Part shown: in pieces, positions 20,701-29,190 of the stretch
How positions within the stretch are numbered: the first letter of the stretch is position 1
How the letters are laid out: each line of letters begins with the position of its first letter
Assembly: GCF_030247195.1 (NCBI RefSeq)
Contig: NC_080671.1
Span: forward strand, 214,438,943 to 214,502,942
Reading direction: 5' to 3'
From: Topomyia yanbarensis
Lineage: Eukaryota > Arthropoda > Insecta > Diptera > Culicidae
DNA length: 64,000 bases
Position numbers and translations under genes: made by a program
Notes under the pieces: model-generated
Database searches by the model: none
What the model saw: the letters and a program-made list of their open reading frames with translations, nothing else
Told to the model about the DNA's origin: nothing

Positions 20701-23079
20701 AAGAGGTTGATGGAAATGTCACCAGTTATTTTCGATCCCGACTCTAGTCAGGATTGGAACAGACCGTTCTCTGGCAGAGAGATGACAGAAGCACTCAGCA
20801 CAACGCGCGGTAAAGCAACTGGTATCGACAATATCGGGTACCCACTGCTCAAACACTTGCCACCAGAAGGCAAGAGGGCGTTGCTGGATGGATTTAACCG
20901 TATATGGGAAGGACCACTTCCAGAATCGTGGCAAACTGCGCTCGTCATACCCATTCCAAAACGAACGCAAGGGAAAAGATCTCCCAAAGATTTCAGACCC
21001 ATCAGTCTTCTACCTTGTCTCGGAAAAACTTTTGAGCGAATGGTTAATCGCAGACTAGTCACGATCCTAGAGCAACGGAATCTTCTGGACCAACGCCAGT
21101 TCGCATTCCGAAAGGGCGCGGGAACCGGGACATACCTTGGTTCCCTAGGAGAAATTCTCGGACAGGCAATGAAGGATGGACTCCACACCGACTGCGCAGC
21201 ACTTGACATCGACAAAGCCTATAATACCGTTTGGCGTGAGGGAGTTCTTCGGCAGCTCCATAACTGGGGAATACAGGGAAATCTTGGACACTATATCGAA
21301 AGATTCTTCAAAAATCGTAGCTTCCGAGTCGGTATCGGGGGCAGTACATCAGATCTTTTCATCGAAGAAAATGGAGTTCCTCAAGGTTCAGTCTTGGCCG
21401 TCACACTCTTCTTGGTGAGCATGCAACCTCTTTTCGCGGTTCTGCCGAAGGGAGTGCTCGTGTTTGTTTACGCAGACGATATTGTGCTATTGGTAGTCGG
21501 TAAAACAACTGCCAGAATACGGATAAAACTGCAGGCAGCCGTAAATGCGGTTCGCAAGTGGGCCGGGTCCGTAGGTTTCCGAATTTCGACAAACAAAAGC
21601 ATAATCTCTCATTTCTGCCCAACAAACCACCTTGCATCCAACAGACCTATCTACATTGATGGCGCCGTTGTCCCGTTCAAAAAAGAGCCAAAGATACTAG
21701 GGATAACATTGGACCGTAAACTCACTCTCACCCCACACTTCCGGAAACTCAAAAAAGAGTGCGAAAGCCGAAAGAGACTGGTTCGCACCATTTGCTCTCG
21801 GCACCCCAAAAATAACCGCCAGCTCGCTCTAAACATCAGCCAGGCTATAATCCACAGCCGTATATATTATGGTATTGAACTGACCTGCAGAAGTTTTAAC
21901 GAAATGACGACCATCCTAGCTCCGCTGTACAACGGTACCATTCGTGCGGCCTCCAGCTTGCTACCTAGCACACCGGCGGAGAGTGCTTGTGTAGAGGCAG
22001 GTGTTCTACCCTTCCGCTGGATGGCGGCTATCGTGGCACTCCGGCGAGCACTCGGTTTCCTCGAACGAACTTCCGGCGAAACAGAATGCATAATACAGAA
22101 CATAGCCAATACGATCTACGAGGAATTCTCAGACTCTCCCCTGCCTCCGCTGGCACGTCTCCACCGGGTCTGGCATCGCCCATGGAACTCGAGACCCCCC
22201 AGCATCGATTGCTCGCTCTCACGGACGATTAAAGCGGGCGCTGCTCCCGCAATTGCTCGAACTGCGTATTACCAACTAATGAATCGCCGTTTCTCAAACC
22301 ATACGAAACTATTTACTGACGGATCAAAAACCGACACGACTGTTGGAGTGGGTATCAGTGGTATAGGGAACGGTCTTGCCTTCAAACTGCCAGCCGCTAC
22401 CTCCATTTTTTCGGCCGAAGCCGCGGCTATAGTACTGGCTCTAGCAAGAAAGCCCGACGATGTTGCTACCGTTATTTGTTCCGACTCCCTATCCGTGATT
22501 TCAGCACTAGAAACCGGAAAATCGCGTCACCCTTTTGTTCAGGCGATTGACAACTACAACGACCCTCTCACCACCATATGCTGGGTCCCCGGACATTGCG
22601 GGATACCCGGCAATGAAAATGCGGACCATCTCGCCGCACTTGGGCGCTCATCACGATCGTATCTTACCAGAGAAGTACCGAAAGACGATATCACCAAGAT
22701 AATTAAACGAGAAGTATACCTTCACTTCGAGAGGAAATGGAGAAGTTCCTCAGGTCATCTTCACAAGATTAAAAACTCTGTCCAAAAATGGGAAGATCGT
22801 AGCAACAAGAAGGAACAACGAATATTCTCGAGGCTTAGGACTGGACATACTAGGACCACACATGCCCACACTCTGGCCCGCGTCGACGTTCCGATGTGTA
22901 ACACGTGCAGTACAAGGCTGTCCGTTGAGCACATCCTAGTCAACTGCATCGAATTCGCCGATCTTCGCAGGAAATATTGCTTGCCCACTTCCATCAGGGA
23001 CGTACTGGCTAATGACTCCGCAAGCGAGGAAACCCTTCTCTTGTTTATCCAGGAAGCCAACCTCTTCGACGCCATCTAA
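17773..23079 (+). CDS. I-clade LINE ORF2: endonuclease, reverse transcriptase, RNase H (1768 aa)
   Basis: Intact polyprotein. Residues 1-570 are a Pro/Thr/Asn-rich extension without a recognised fold, holding three copies of a motif of about 33 residues (near 86, 203 and 483; core PPAAAGVGGPVPLRVS). Endonuclease about 572-790: QWNTNGL, QETHI, GDMNAHHNAWGS (from 700), CGSDHFPIEI (about 771). Reverse transcriptase about 1020-1320: RPISLLPCLGKTFERM, LDIDKAYNTVW, GVPQGSVLAVTLF and the catalytic YADD (1233-1236). RNase H about 1510-1640: LFTDGSKTD, CSDSLSV, VPGHCGIPGNENADH. The C-terminus has CNTCSTRLSVEHILVNC, a CCHC-like motif. The extension makes it unusually long for the clade; the start could lie further inside. 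Confidence 0.9.
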   Translation: MATTPTTSPPTTETATAATDTTATANRPRKTTTNSTATLEAAVITVSTKITARASTAPPGTKPVKKTKSSMKDPANLRVPDSEQPQGSLPASTLSGEALVPTAEPPAAVGVGRPENPRASIATSYSSGPTTLTLLPHPDTFNKCKLNDRSSQSRVSPKTQRKDNNFSPHENNVNSLRTTDSQHEQDNTTDRSPVRSRAYREEAFSPALAPTGEVPSVVEEPPAAAGVGGPVPLRVSNQHHHAAPEQTTAPKLITGKVKDYIEPTHRTSTNCLKPTEKTANESAEIITFKPKNKHGTITSQATLGKSRSSRSVLRTPDQRQHTVTINKQNGLPSPMTSVQQSPDRCSSPIAGCSWHPLPCCLKHQTMKAFERKNPKPYVNTTLNTPTTPHLVTGDHVPPKIIIQLPSKPMSDTASHPPSGHNPTTILTAIKEPENRKAQVIMNYNQIQHSTGNIPPTSKNIIFNSRQAETSSHSTGFSRLGEKAYSPVPALTYDVPVPTDKPWAAAGTGDPAPLRVSRSRVNLYDPIAAPILFPGRTTINSSPTSELTQSLISNTYSSLPSPRTTPRQEHISLAIQWNTNGLRQNLGDLQAIISRYNPIVLAIQETHILPNTDLSPWFGNRYEWDLSGGTNIYQTIGIAIRSDIPAEKINLDTELIAIAKRITYPTPCTMVSVYIPQEVEQVGSKLDHLIRQLQHPFLIMGDMNAHHNAWGSNRPNQRGHSILQAVENNEAVILNDGSPTFIRGRTTSSIDLSICSSGMAQECLWSVFGDLCGSDHFPIEISYKRAPPMTSRRRNWLYKEADWNVYEENFLNHFDGNKQYSPDELSEIISQSAEPCIPRTSGRPPKRAVYWWGADVAKAIKNRRKALRTLRKTPTDHILWEKRLVEFRSTRNTARKVIANAKASSWAEFLDGIHPNSSTEEIWRRVNALGGKRRHDGFTLEINGVVTAQPDEIANEVGRYFASLSATDSLPPEFIKCKRLMEMSPVIFDPDSSQDWNRPFSGREMTEALSTTRGKATGIDNIGYPLLKHLPPEGKRALLDGFNRIWEGPLPESWQTALVIPIPKRTQGKRSPKDFRPISLLPCLGKTFERMVNRRLVTILEQRNLLDQRQFAFRKGAGTGTYLGSLGEILGQAMKDGLHTDCAALDIDKAYNTVWREGVLRQLHNWGIQGNLGHYIERFFKNRSFRVGIGGSTSDLFIEENGVPQGSVLAVTLFLVSMQPLFAVLPKGVLVFVYADDIVLLVVGKTTARIRIKLQAAVNAVRKWAGSVGFRISTNKSIISHFCPTNHLASNRPIYIDGAVVPFKKEPKILGITLDRKLTLTPHFRKLKKECESRKRLVRTICSRHPKNNRQLALNISQAIIHSRIYYGIELTCRSFNEMTTILAPLYNGTIRAASSLLPSTPAESACVEAGVLPFRWMAAIVALRRALGFLERTSGETECIIQNIANTIYEEFSDSPLPPLARLHRVWHRPWNSRPPSIDCSLSRTIKAGAAPAIARTAYYQLMNRRFSNHTKLFTDGSKTDTTVGVGISGIGNGLAFKLPAATSIFSAEAAAIVLALARKPDDVATVICSDSLSVISALETGKSRHPFVQAIDNYNDPLTTICWVPGHCGIPGNENADHLAALGRSSRSYLTREVPKDDITKIIKREVYLHFERKWRSSSGHLHKIKNSVQKWEDRSNKKEQRIFSRLRTGHTRTTHAHTLARVDVPMCNTCSTRLSVEHILVNCIEFADLRRKYCLPTSIRDVLANDSASEETLLLFIQEANLFDAI

Positions 23080-23329
23080 CCTCCCAGTTTCTTCATAGAA
23101 ACTCCCAAAACCTACAGCTCGACATCCACCCCTTTAAACAAAATAATGCTACTATTTCAACGGACTCAGCAAATCCTTCCAGAAACAGCAACAAGGACAA
23201 CAGATACAAATCATAACATTTCAATATTTCCACATCTACCTTTGTAAAATGTCATGTAGTTTATTCACTCCTTTCTACAGGCGAATGACCTCCAAGGTTA
23301 AAGCCTCAATAAACAACAACAACAACAAC
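23080..23329 (+). other. 3' UTR and (AAC)n tail of the I-clade LINE
   Basis: About 250 noncoding bases end in GCGAATGACCTCCAAGG, then AAGCCTCAATAAAC and a CAA repeat. The last 35 bases before the repeat are nearly the same as the 3' end of the SINEs at 23936-24105 and 26436-26606, which suggests the LINE enzyme recognises this tail. Confidence 0.75.
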
Positions 23330-23355
23330 AGTGTAGTATTTTATATAGGAGAGTA

Positions 23356-23465
23356 CACTCAGGATTTTTAAGCGGTTTTTTGCGCGGTATTTTTTTATGC
23401 GGATTTTGAAATTTACGCGGTTTTCATTTATGCGGCCTGTATCCCTGCGTAAAAAAACCTGAGTG
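23356..23465. mobile_element. Small TA-flanked MITE in U1
   Basis: CACTCAGG ends in inverse orientation, TA on both sides (23354-23355, 23466-23467), GCGG-rich subterminal words. The same MITE at the same place is present in U2 (24860-24970), U3 (34644-34759) and U4 (57291-57406), so it entered the ancestor of all U copies. Confidence 0.7.
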
Positions 23466-23935
23466 TAATTGCATCGGAAACAATCACGTTCCCAGCAGAA
23501 CTTTTTGTTTTCTAATTTCAATCACTTTTGTTTCGTACTGCACACAACGGAAAATTTTAAAACAGAACTTACCGTCCCAGCAGCAGTTTAAGCGGGTGTT
23601 CTTTTGACATTAAATATGTCTTACTCCACTATCTGGGGCTAGGGGTCATTCTAAAATCTAAACTATCTCCCATGTAACAAAACTATGTAAGGTTTGCACG
23701 CCTATAACTCCGATATTACTAGATGGATTTTAATCATTCATACACCAACCGATACAGAAACACCTAACTTAAATATTGGTAATAATTTAATATCTTCCTA
23801 ATAAAAGTAGACTTTTGGAAATTGGTAAAATTAAAAAGTTTACGAAAAACGGGAAAATTACCATTCGTGAGGCAGATTTCTCAGACACAGCCGTCAATAG
23901 AGGGCACCTTAGTGACTCAATCAAAGACGAAAAGT

Positions 23936-24105
23936 GTTGAGGGTGGGCGTAGCGTAGTTGGTAAATCGATTGCTTTGTACGCAGCGCACCTGTGTTCGAG
24001 TCCCGACCCCGCACATAGGGTTAGAAATTTTTCATAAGAGATTTTTCTAACCCAAAGAGCGAATGACCTCAAGGTTAAAACCTCTATAAACGAAATAAAA
24101 AAAAC
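23936..24105 (+). mobile_element. tRNA-derived SINE (Feilai-like)
   Basis: Box A TAGCGTAGTTGG at about 23950 and box B TGTTCGAGTCC at about 23993 form an internal RNA polymerase III promoter. A stem GGGTTAGAAA / TTTCTAACCC follows, then the tail GCGAATGACCTCAAGG...CCTCTATAAAC shared with the I-clade LINE, and an A-rich end. A 9-bp duplication ACGAAAAGT (23927-23935, 24106-24114) flanks it; U1, U3 and U4 lack it. It is not a tRNA gene: there is no acceptor stem or foldable cloverleaf. Confidence 0.85.
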
Positions 24106-24273
24106 ACGAAAAGTCATAAGAAGAAGCGACGCATGTCCGTTTAAATCAGTTGTTGCTCTTATCCCATACGAGCAACGTCGTCTCCGGGCGATGCAATAAG
24201 CGCTATCGATTTTCGGCAACGTTGGCATTTGCACACACTCGCACCTAAGTGACTAAACCATATACGGTTAGTT

Positions 24274-24338
24274 TATAAATAGAGGTGACGCGTACACGTT
24301 TGAATCAGTTTTTGTTCTAATGTCGAACGGGTAAGATC
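24274..24338 (+). promoter_or_regulatory. Predicted core promoter of U2
   Basis: Same arrangement as in U1: TATAAATAGA, initiator TCAGTT with +1 at 24307, CGAACGG at +18, AGATC (DPE) at 24334-24338. Confidence 0.55.
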
Positions 24339-25992
24339 ATGGCTGCAGCGTCTGGGCACTAAAATAAGCGGTAGACGCTATGCATTTTCGGCAGTGGTGG
24401 CCGTGTGCGGATTTTTCGGGTACCAGCATGGTGTCACAAAATTATTTGCAAAGTGGGTGGGTGGGTGGATTTAATGCAATTTTCCAGTACATATCGAAAT
24501 CCGACGGTTTTTACTACAATATTATGCAAAGAGTAGAGAAGTAAATGTTGAAATGGCCGAGTATTGAACAGAAGAGAAAGACCTCAAAGAGAATCTCTCA
24601 TTGTTACTTACGTCCTATTGAAAATTTTATCTAGAAATATTTATTTTTATGCATGCGTGTGCGTTGTAACTTGTTAATCCATGTTTACGGCGTTTTGTAA
24701 CTGCGTAGGGTAAAGAACCTATTGGTTTTCATATGTTTCATATTTCGGTTATATGTGATATATATTTCGGTTATATGTTGTTTATCAGTAAGGCATCTGA
24801 CAACGTGCTTCTGTAGTTATTGCACTGTTCAGCAGCGTAGTATTTTATATAGGAGAGTACACTCAGGATATTTTAAGCGGTTTTTTGCGCGGTATTTTTT
24901 TATGCGGATTTTGAAATTTATGCGGTTTTCATTTATGCGGCCTGTATCCCTGCGTAAAAAAACCTGAGTGTAATTGCATCGGAAACAATCACATTCCCAG
25001 CAGAACTTTTTGTTTTCTTATTTCAAACACTTTTGTTTCGTACTGCACACAACGGAAAATTTTAAAACAGAACTTACCGTCCCAGCAGCAGTTTAAGCGG
25101 GTGTTCTTTTTCGATTCAAATTCAAGCCATGTCTTAAGCGTTACTGGACTTAAAATTGTTTTCCCAGTTTATCCAGTCAGAGTATCTGTCCTGCCCTATG
25201 TATTTAAAATACAGTTCTAATTGCGTTTTAAAGTATACAACAAATAGAACGGTTGGGTATACAAATTTAAATTTTAAAATAAATCTGTTTTAAATTATGA
25301 AACAAACCGATGTACTGAAGATATAATTATGTCAGTCCTATTATCGCATAAAACACCTATATAACATAAAACGCTGCAGAATTGGTTTAATAATACAATG
25401 TTTACACTACAGAGTTATAACACGTTATAATAATTAGCAACAAGAAAAATGTCACCAAGATAGCATAAAACCCGTTTTAACTGGTAGTGTGAACGTTGTA
25501 TAACAATGTAATTTATCAAATAATTTCATTTTTTCCACCACTAATCGATCAAGAAATACTTAACCTTAAGATTGTTTACTTATGTTCATTAGTACATTAT
25601 TGAAAATTTAAATGGAAAATGAAATTTCATATTTCATGGAGAATCTGTATATTTCCGTTGGCGGGCGTGGCCTCCTCATAACAGTTCTCAATATGGAACT
25701 TTTCTTTTGAACATATTTTCTGGACAGACCAGCCTATTTTTACTAGACGGATCAGCCAAATAATGCCAATCACCTAGTGAGATACTTGATTAATTGTAAT
25801 AATAGATTTCCGTTACCTTCAATAAATTATGTTTTGATGGGGAGGGTATATAGCAAATTGTAACATATGAAAACAGGCGAGTGAGCAAGAACATGAGTCG
25901 ATATGTGTGATAGATAAAATTCATTTGCACGCTCTTGAAAAAAGCTACATTTTTAATGTCACCGTGGTCGTGTCCTGTCCACAACCCTTTAA

Positions 25993-26220
25993 TTTTTTAG
26001 TCAATGGAATGCTGCCTTCAACAGCAGGAAGAGTGCGCTGTAGATTCGTCATCGCGTGTGAAACACAACAAGCAAACAATAAACAGTTCGAGTGTCGCTG
26101 TGTGTAGTAGTATAGCGCGACGGCTGTTGATGATCGAGCAAAACACACAATGGATGAACAAATTTCGGGTTACAAACTAACTTCTGAACGCAATAAAATC
26201 CTTCCAATTTGCGTAGATAC
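25993..26220 (-). other. Probable displaced 5' UTR of N2
   Basis: Position to the right of the U1-U2 dimer, on the far side from N2 ORF1, makes this the expected continuation of N2 upstream of its ORF1 start. It is not part of U, because the flanks of U3 and U4 differ. There is no coding signal. The true start of N2 is not identifiable. Confidence 0.4.
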
Positions 26221-26371
26221 GTTTTAATAACATGTACGAAAACTGTCACGGGCACTCCGGAACGCGATTAACTGGATCTCGGTTGCGTAAATGCGGAACT
26301 TCACTTTTGCAGCAGTTTATTTCGCGACTACTATCGACACATATTCGCGTCTGTGTGGTCGGCGTTAAACT

Positions 26372-26817
26372 TAACTGCCAAAAACTACTTAACCGAATTA
26401 TTTCAAACTTTGTATACACATTCATACATTTCGTGTTTTGTTTTTTGTGTTATTTCGATTATAGAGGTTTTAACCTTAAGGTCATTCGCCTCTTCGGGTT
26501 AGAAAAATCTCTTATGAAATTTTTTTAACCCTATGTGTGGGGTTGGGATTCGGAGGAGTGCTGCGTACAAGACATTCGATTTACCAATACGCTACGCCCA
26601 CCCCCTCATTTTGTGTTTTTTACAGTGGCGTACCACAAAAAGTTTCGTCACCGAATCGCTTGTCGATATTTTTGCATAGAAAAATTACAGAATATTATTG
26701 AAATGATGCATTATAATGTACCAGTTTTTATTCGATTCGCTTCACCAAAATTTCTTTAAAAAATATCGAAAAAGCGTTGTTTTTTTCACGCTGAAACCCT
26801 TACCCCCCTTAAGTATT
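26372..26817. mobile_element. MITE-like repeat containing a SINE
   Basis: The right half (26620-26817) is the inverse of 3500-3690 in the Mutator-like element (shared words ATATTTTTGCATAGAAAAATT and AACCCTTACCCC), while the left part (26380-26420, ACTACTTAACCGA) matches 3730-3760 in the other orientation. So the family has internal inverted structure. Ends and duplication are not clear. No ORF. Confidence 0.5.
26436..26606 (-). mobile_element. tRNA-derived SINE, second copy, minus strand
   Basis: The inverse contains GGGCGTAGCGTATTGG (box A with one base lost), a diverged box B (GAATCCC), the GGGTTA...TAACCC stem, and the tail GCGAATGACCTTAAGG...CCTCTATAATC. Target duplication is T-rich and imperfect (TTTTGT-type words on both sides). 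Older than the copy in U2 judging by box B. Confidence 0.75.
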
Positions 26818-27245
26818 CCATCAATTCGATGCCTCTCAAATTGATATCTGAGCTACCCCAAATTATGTGGTGCACATTTGTATCATTGCCGATTATGACT
26901 GGAAGCCCATTTCTACCACAGTATGATACAACCCTTTTGAAATCATCAGATTATGATGATTCATAATGTGGCAAATATGCCGAACAATAGACTATGTTCT
27001 GTTTATGTTATCGACATTCATATTGACTGTAATAGCACAAATATCACGAGCTGTGAGGTCGGATATAAGGCACACGTTTATAGCACAAGTTTACATGCAC
27101 GAAGAATTTCATGTGGATTTGTCATGTTATCTTTGTTGAAAGCTACGAAGACGGGGTTAAGTAGCTTTCCAACATAGAAGTTTCCTTTATGAAAACACGG
27201 CTCTTGAACCAAAGCTGTGAAAGCTGTTCCTTCCTGCACAATGCG
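26818..27245 (-). pseudogene. N3: decayed LINE endonuclease fragment
   Basis: Minus-strand reading across frames gives FHKGNFYVGKLLNPVFVAF, then DLTARDICAITVN, then GLPVIIGNDTNVHHIIWGSS and DINLRGIELMEY, which is the central part of a Jockey/LOA-type LINE endonuclease (usual motif GxDxNAHHxxWGS). At least three frameshifts or stops. Only about 140 codons remain; neither ORF1 nor reverse transcriptase is nearby. Confidence 0.65.
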
Positions 27246-28497
27246 GGATAGATTCATAGTTGCTGTACTTTTATGTGGAAGATTAATTTGTACTACTCAA
27301 ACCACACTCGATCACAGCACTACAAATTTCATTGTCAGCACTTATTGTTCAGCAACTAAAAGATGCCAATCAAACACATCGGCTTATAATCGCCTATAGC
27401 GAACCCCGAAACGGATATTAGGGACATGATTATTACTTGAATCTCACGAATTAATAAATATTATTTCATTATTTATGCTCGGAAATAATTAGAACTAATA
27501 ATATAAGCAAATTTGTATTACGCCATTTGAGTCCAATCCATCAAAATTGATGATCGGTAAATATTGTGCCTGGCTGATAGGATTGTGTCTTGGCTATCAG
27601 CAGCAGTAGGTACAAGTGATTTTATTATTGTTGCCATTCAAGTGAAATAGGAATTTCGTTGAAACAATAATAAACACGAACTTTATAAATTATAAAATAG
27701 CATTCGATGTTCAGGTGAACATTGAACGGCTTCACTAATAAATAATTAACATTAGATAGCGCTCGGATTTGCCGAATGTCGAGGCGAGGAAATTACTGCA
27801 TCGGGCAAGCCGTTTCCAAATTGAGCCACTTGGCTAGTGTTTCCGGATCCTCAAGAAGGGTCTCTACTGAATTAGAGCTTGATAGTCACTTCGTTTGTGG
27901 AAAGGTCAGAGAGCAGATCGCGTCGAGTAGAGTGTACCTAAGAATTGGAAATTGGTACGAAATAGTGGTGTTAGTTATCGTAAAGTGTACTAAGTTTCAT
28001 TTATATAATTTTTAGCTCGATGTTGTTTAAATTAAATTAAAAAAGGAATCTGCTCGTGCAAAGATTGTAGGAAACAAAGGTAGGCTAATATTTTTGGGTA
28101 AATGGCAGTTGGGTAATAAGGTTCTCGTTGAACAGCAGCCTGTTCAACAGGCGGAATATCTCGGACCGCGCTATTGCGGCCAATATTCGGTGATTTGGTC
28201 CACAAACGAACGGGCGGGAGCCAACCATAACGCCCGACCGGCGCTCGGCGAGTTCGCCGTGTCCCGTAGTGTACGCCACCACACGCTACGTTTCAACCAA
28301 TTTTACCGACCGTTGGAATCACCATCCAGAACGCATGAGACATTAATCGAAGCACCCCTCGAATTCATGCTTCACACCTGGACAGCATAAACAGCTAAAC
28401 TCAGCCACCTACGACCCAGCCCTACACGAGCACCGCTGCCAGCATCAGGTTAGTGAGTACGCCGCTGGAACAAACCTTGCGCGCAGCTATGTGAGTG
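27246..28497. other. No identifiable gene
   Basis: AT-rich until about 27740, then more even in composition. Several short open frames (27776-28015, 28094-28390) have no motif I recognise. A run near 28065 (AACAAAGGTAGG) resembles a splice donor but no exon can be supported. This is probably the flank into which G1 inserted. Confidence 0.4.
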
Positions 28498-29040
28498 TGT
28501 TAGTGTTATGGCCATACACGCGTAGTTTAATGAACCACCACTAGAAAACCCGTCGCATTACTGTCGGATATAGAACCACCACCCCTTGGGTGATTTGTAG
28601 AATGGTAGGAGATAAAATGGGGAAGTTAGGGCTAGGTCAACCGTAGAATAAAATATGAAATAGAAATGCTGTTTTTTTCCTAGATTGTGCGTTTAACGTT
28701 AGCTCACACCGCTGCCTTGATTTGGAGTACGTTGGTGATGTTACGAGGAATCTGTTTATTATACTTTCCACTTACAGGTTACAGAAGCTCTAATCCAATG
28801 TTTTAGTCGGTTAAAGTTGATAGAATGTCGCGGGAGCATTTGTTTCCTTCGGTCGACGCGAAATTGTCATAAGGTCTTTGGGATCGAAAATTAGTGCAGC
28901 CGTTCGTGGTTGGCCTGAGCATTGAGCTCATTAACTTCGAAGCCGGGCAACTAAACATGACAGGTGATCTCTCCCAGGAGAGTGGCGCATAAGTCTCCGT
29001 GTTTGTTAGACCAATGAGGCCAAGCCAGCGCACCGCTACA
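28498..29040 (+). repeat. 5' LTR of gypsy element G1
   Basis: Starts TGTTAGTGTTATGG (or at TGTTATGG, 28504) and ends CGCTACA at 29040, giving the TG...CA form, about 540 bp. The boundary is fixed by the primer-binding site that follows. No second LTR of this family is in the window, so the start is the less certain end. Confidence 0.6.
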
Positions 29041-29043
29041 TAT

Positions 29044-29056
29044 TGGCGCCCAACCA
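29044..29056 (+). promoter_or_regulatory. Primer-binding site of G1
   Basis: TGGCGCCCAACCA, three bases after the LTR. The first 11 bases match the insect tRNA-Lys-type primer site TGGCGCCCAAC used by many Ty3/gypsy elements. Confidence 0.7.
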
Positions 29057-29190
29057 TACGTTGAAACCCACGTGTTTTTGGTTGTTTTTTTTCATGGAAC
29101 TACTGGAGTTTTTAAGACTCAATAGCTGAATTATTAAGACATAGATTTCATGCTTACTGCTCGGGAAATATTTGAGATTTGGAGATATAA

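Larger units (their letters stand above)
15490..23329 (+). mobile_element. Complete I-clade LINE with intact ORF1 and ORF2
   Basis: Starts at CAGTCAGTTCGATCTG and ends in a (CAA/AAC)n tail; a perfect 12-bp target duplication AGTGTAGTATTT lies at 15478-15489 and 23330-23341, and U2-U4 show the equivalent site with one copy. Order: 762-bp 5' UTR (15490-16251), ORF1 (16252-17706), 66-bp gap, ORF2 (17773-23079), 250-bp 3' UTR. The 5' tip carries TCAGTT, an initiator-like word, as expected for a LINE with an internal promoter. ORF2 has endonuclease, reverse transcriptase and RNase H, and ORF1 has three Cys-rich knuckles, which fits the I clade (MosquI-like). Both ORFs are uninterrupted, so this copy may be young and possibly active. 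Confidence 0.9.
12069..25992 (+). mobile_element. U1-U2: tandem dimer of a Helentron-like repeat
   Basis: Two head-to-tail copies of unit U. U1 starts with TGACATTAAAATG at 12069 and breaks off at 23604, directly joined to the next start TGACATTAAATATGTC at 23605; U2 runs to CCCTTTAA at 25992. U1 has only the first half of U. The unit has no ORF. Structure: a hairpin-capable 15-mer TGACATTAAAAATGT at the very 5' end, its inverse ACATTTTTAATGTCA about 40 bp inside the 3' end (25947-25961), then a short stem-loop GGTCGTGT...CACAACC, then a T run. All copies sit in T runs without a clear duplication. This asymmetric-inverted-repeat plan with T-T insertion is that of Helentrons and HINE/DINE-1 elements, so the class is inferred from structure. 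Confidence 0.6.
23605..25992 (+). mobile_element. U2: full-length Helentron-like unit
   Basis: The only near-simple copy of U here: besides the ancestral CACTCAGG MITE (24860-24970) it holds one SINE (23936-24105) and a diverged patch near 24460-24620. It lacks the two MITEs that U3 and U4 share, and so supplies their empty sites: CATTAG-TA-CATTATT at about 25590 and CGATATGTGTGATAG at about 25897. The 3' half (25100-25900) is AT-rich with TTTAAA words and no ORF. Confidence 0.65.
1788..26220 (-). mobile_element. N2: LINE copy opened by three large insertions
   Basis: One minus-strand non-LTR retrotransposon whose pieces are, from its 5' end: probable 5' UTR about 26220-25993, ORF1 12061-11315, ORF2 endonuclease about 11090-10059, ORF2 reverse transcriptase 2755-1788. 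It is interrupted by the Helentron-like dimer U1-U2 (12069-25992), element K (2756-10054) and N1 (1-1787). The join across K restores one uninterrupted reading frame through the duplicated GTAC. Which side of the T run at U1-U2 belongs to the element is uncertain, and the true 5' end beyond about 26150 is a guess. Clade: ORF1 with coiled coil and RRM-like core, ORF2 with endonuclease and RT, hence Jockey/CR1-type group; not resolved. Confidence 0.7.

Noticed and set aside
23940..24010. Possible tRNA gene
   Set aside because: Box A and box B are present, but the sequence belongs to a SINE with a LINE tail and target duplication.
28094..28390. Open frame of 98 codons upstream of the G1 LTR
   Set aside because: No recognised motif and no supporting context; left as unidentified DNA.
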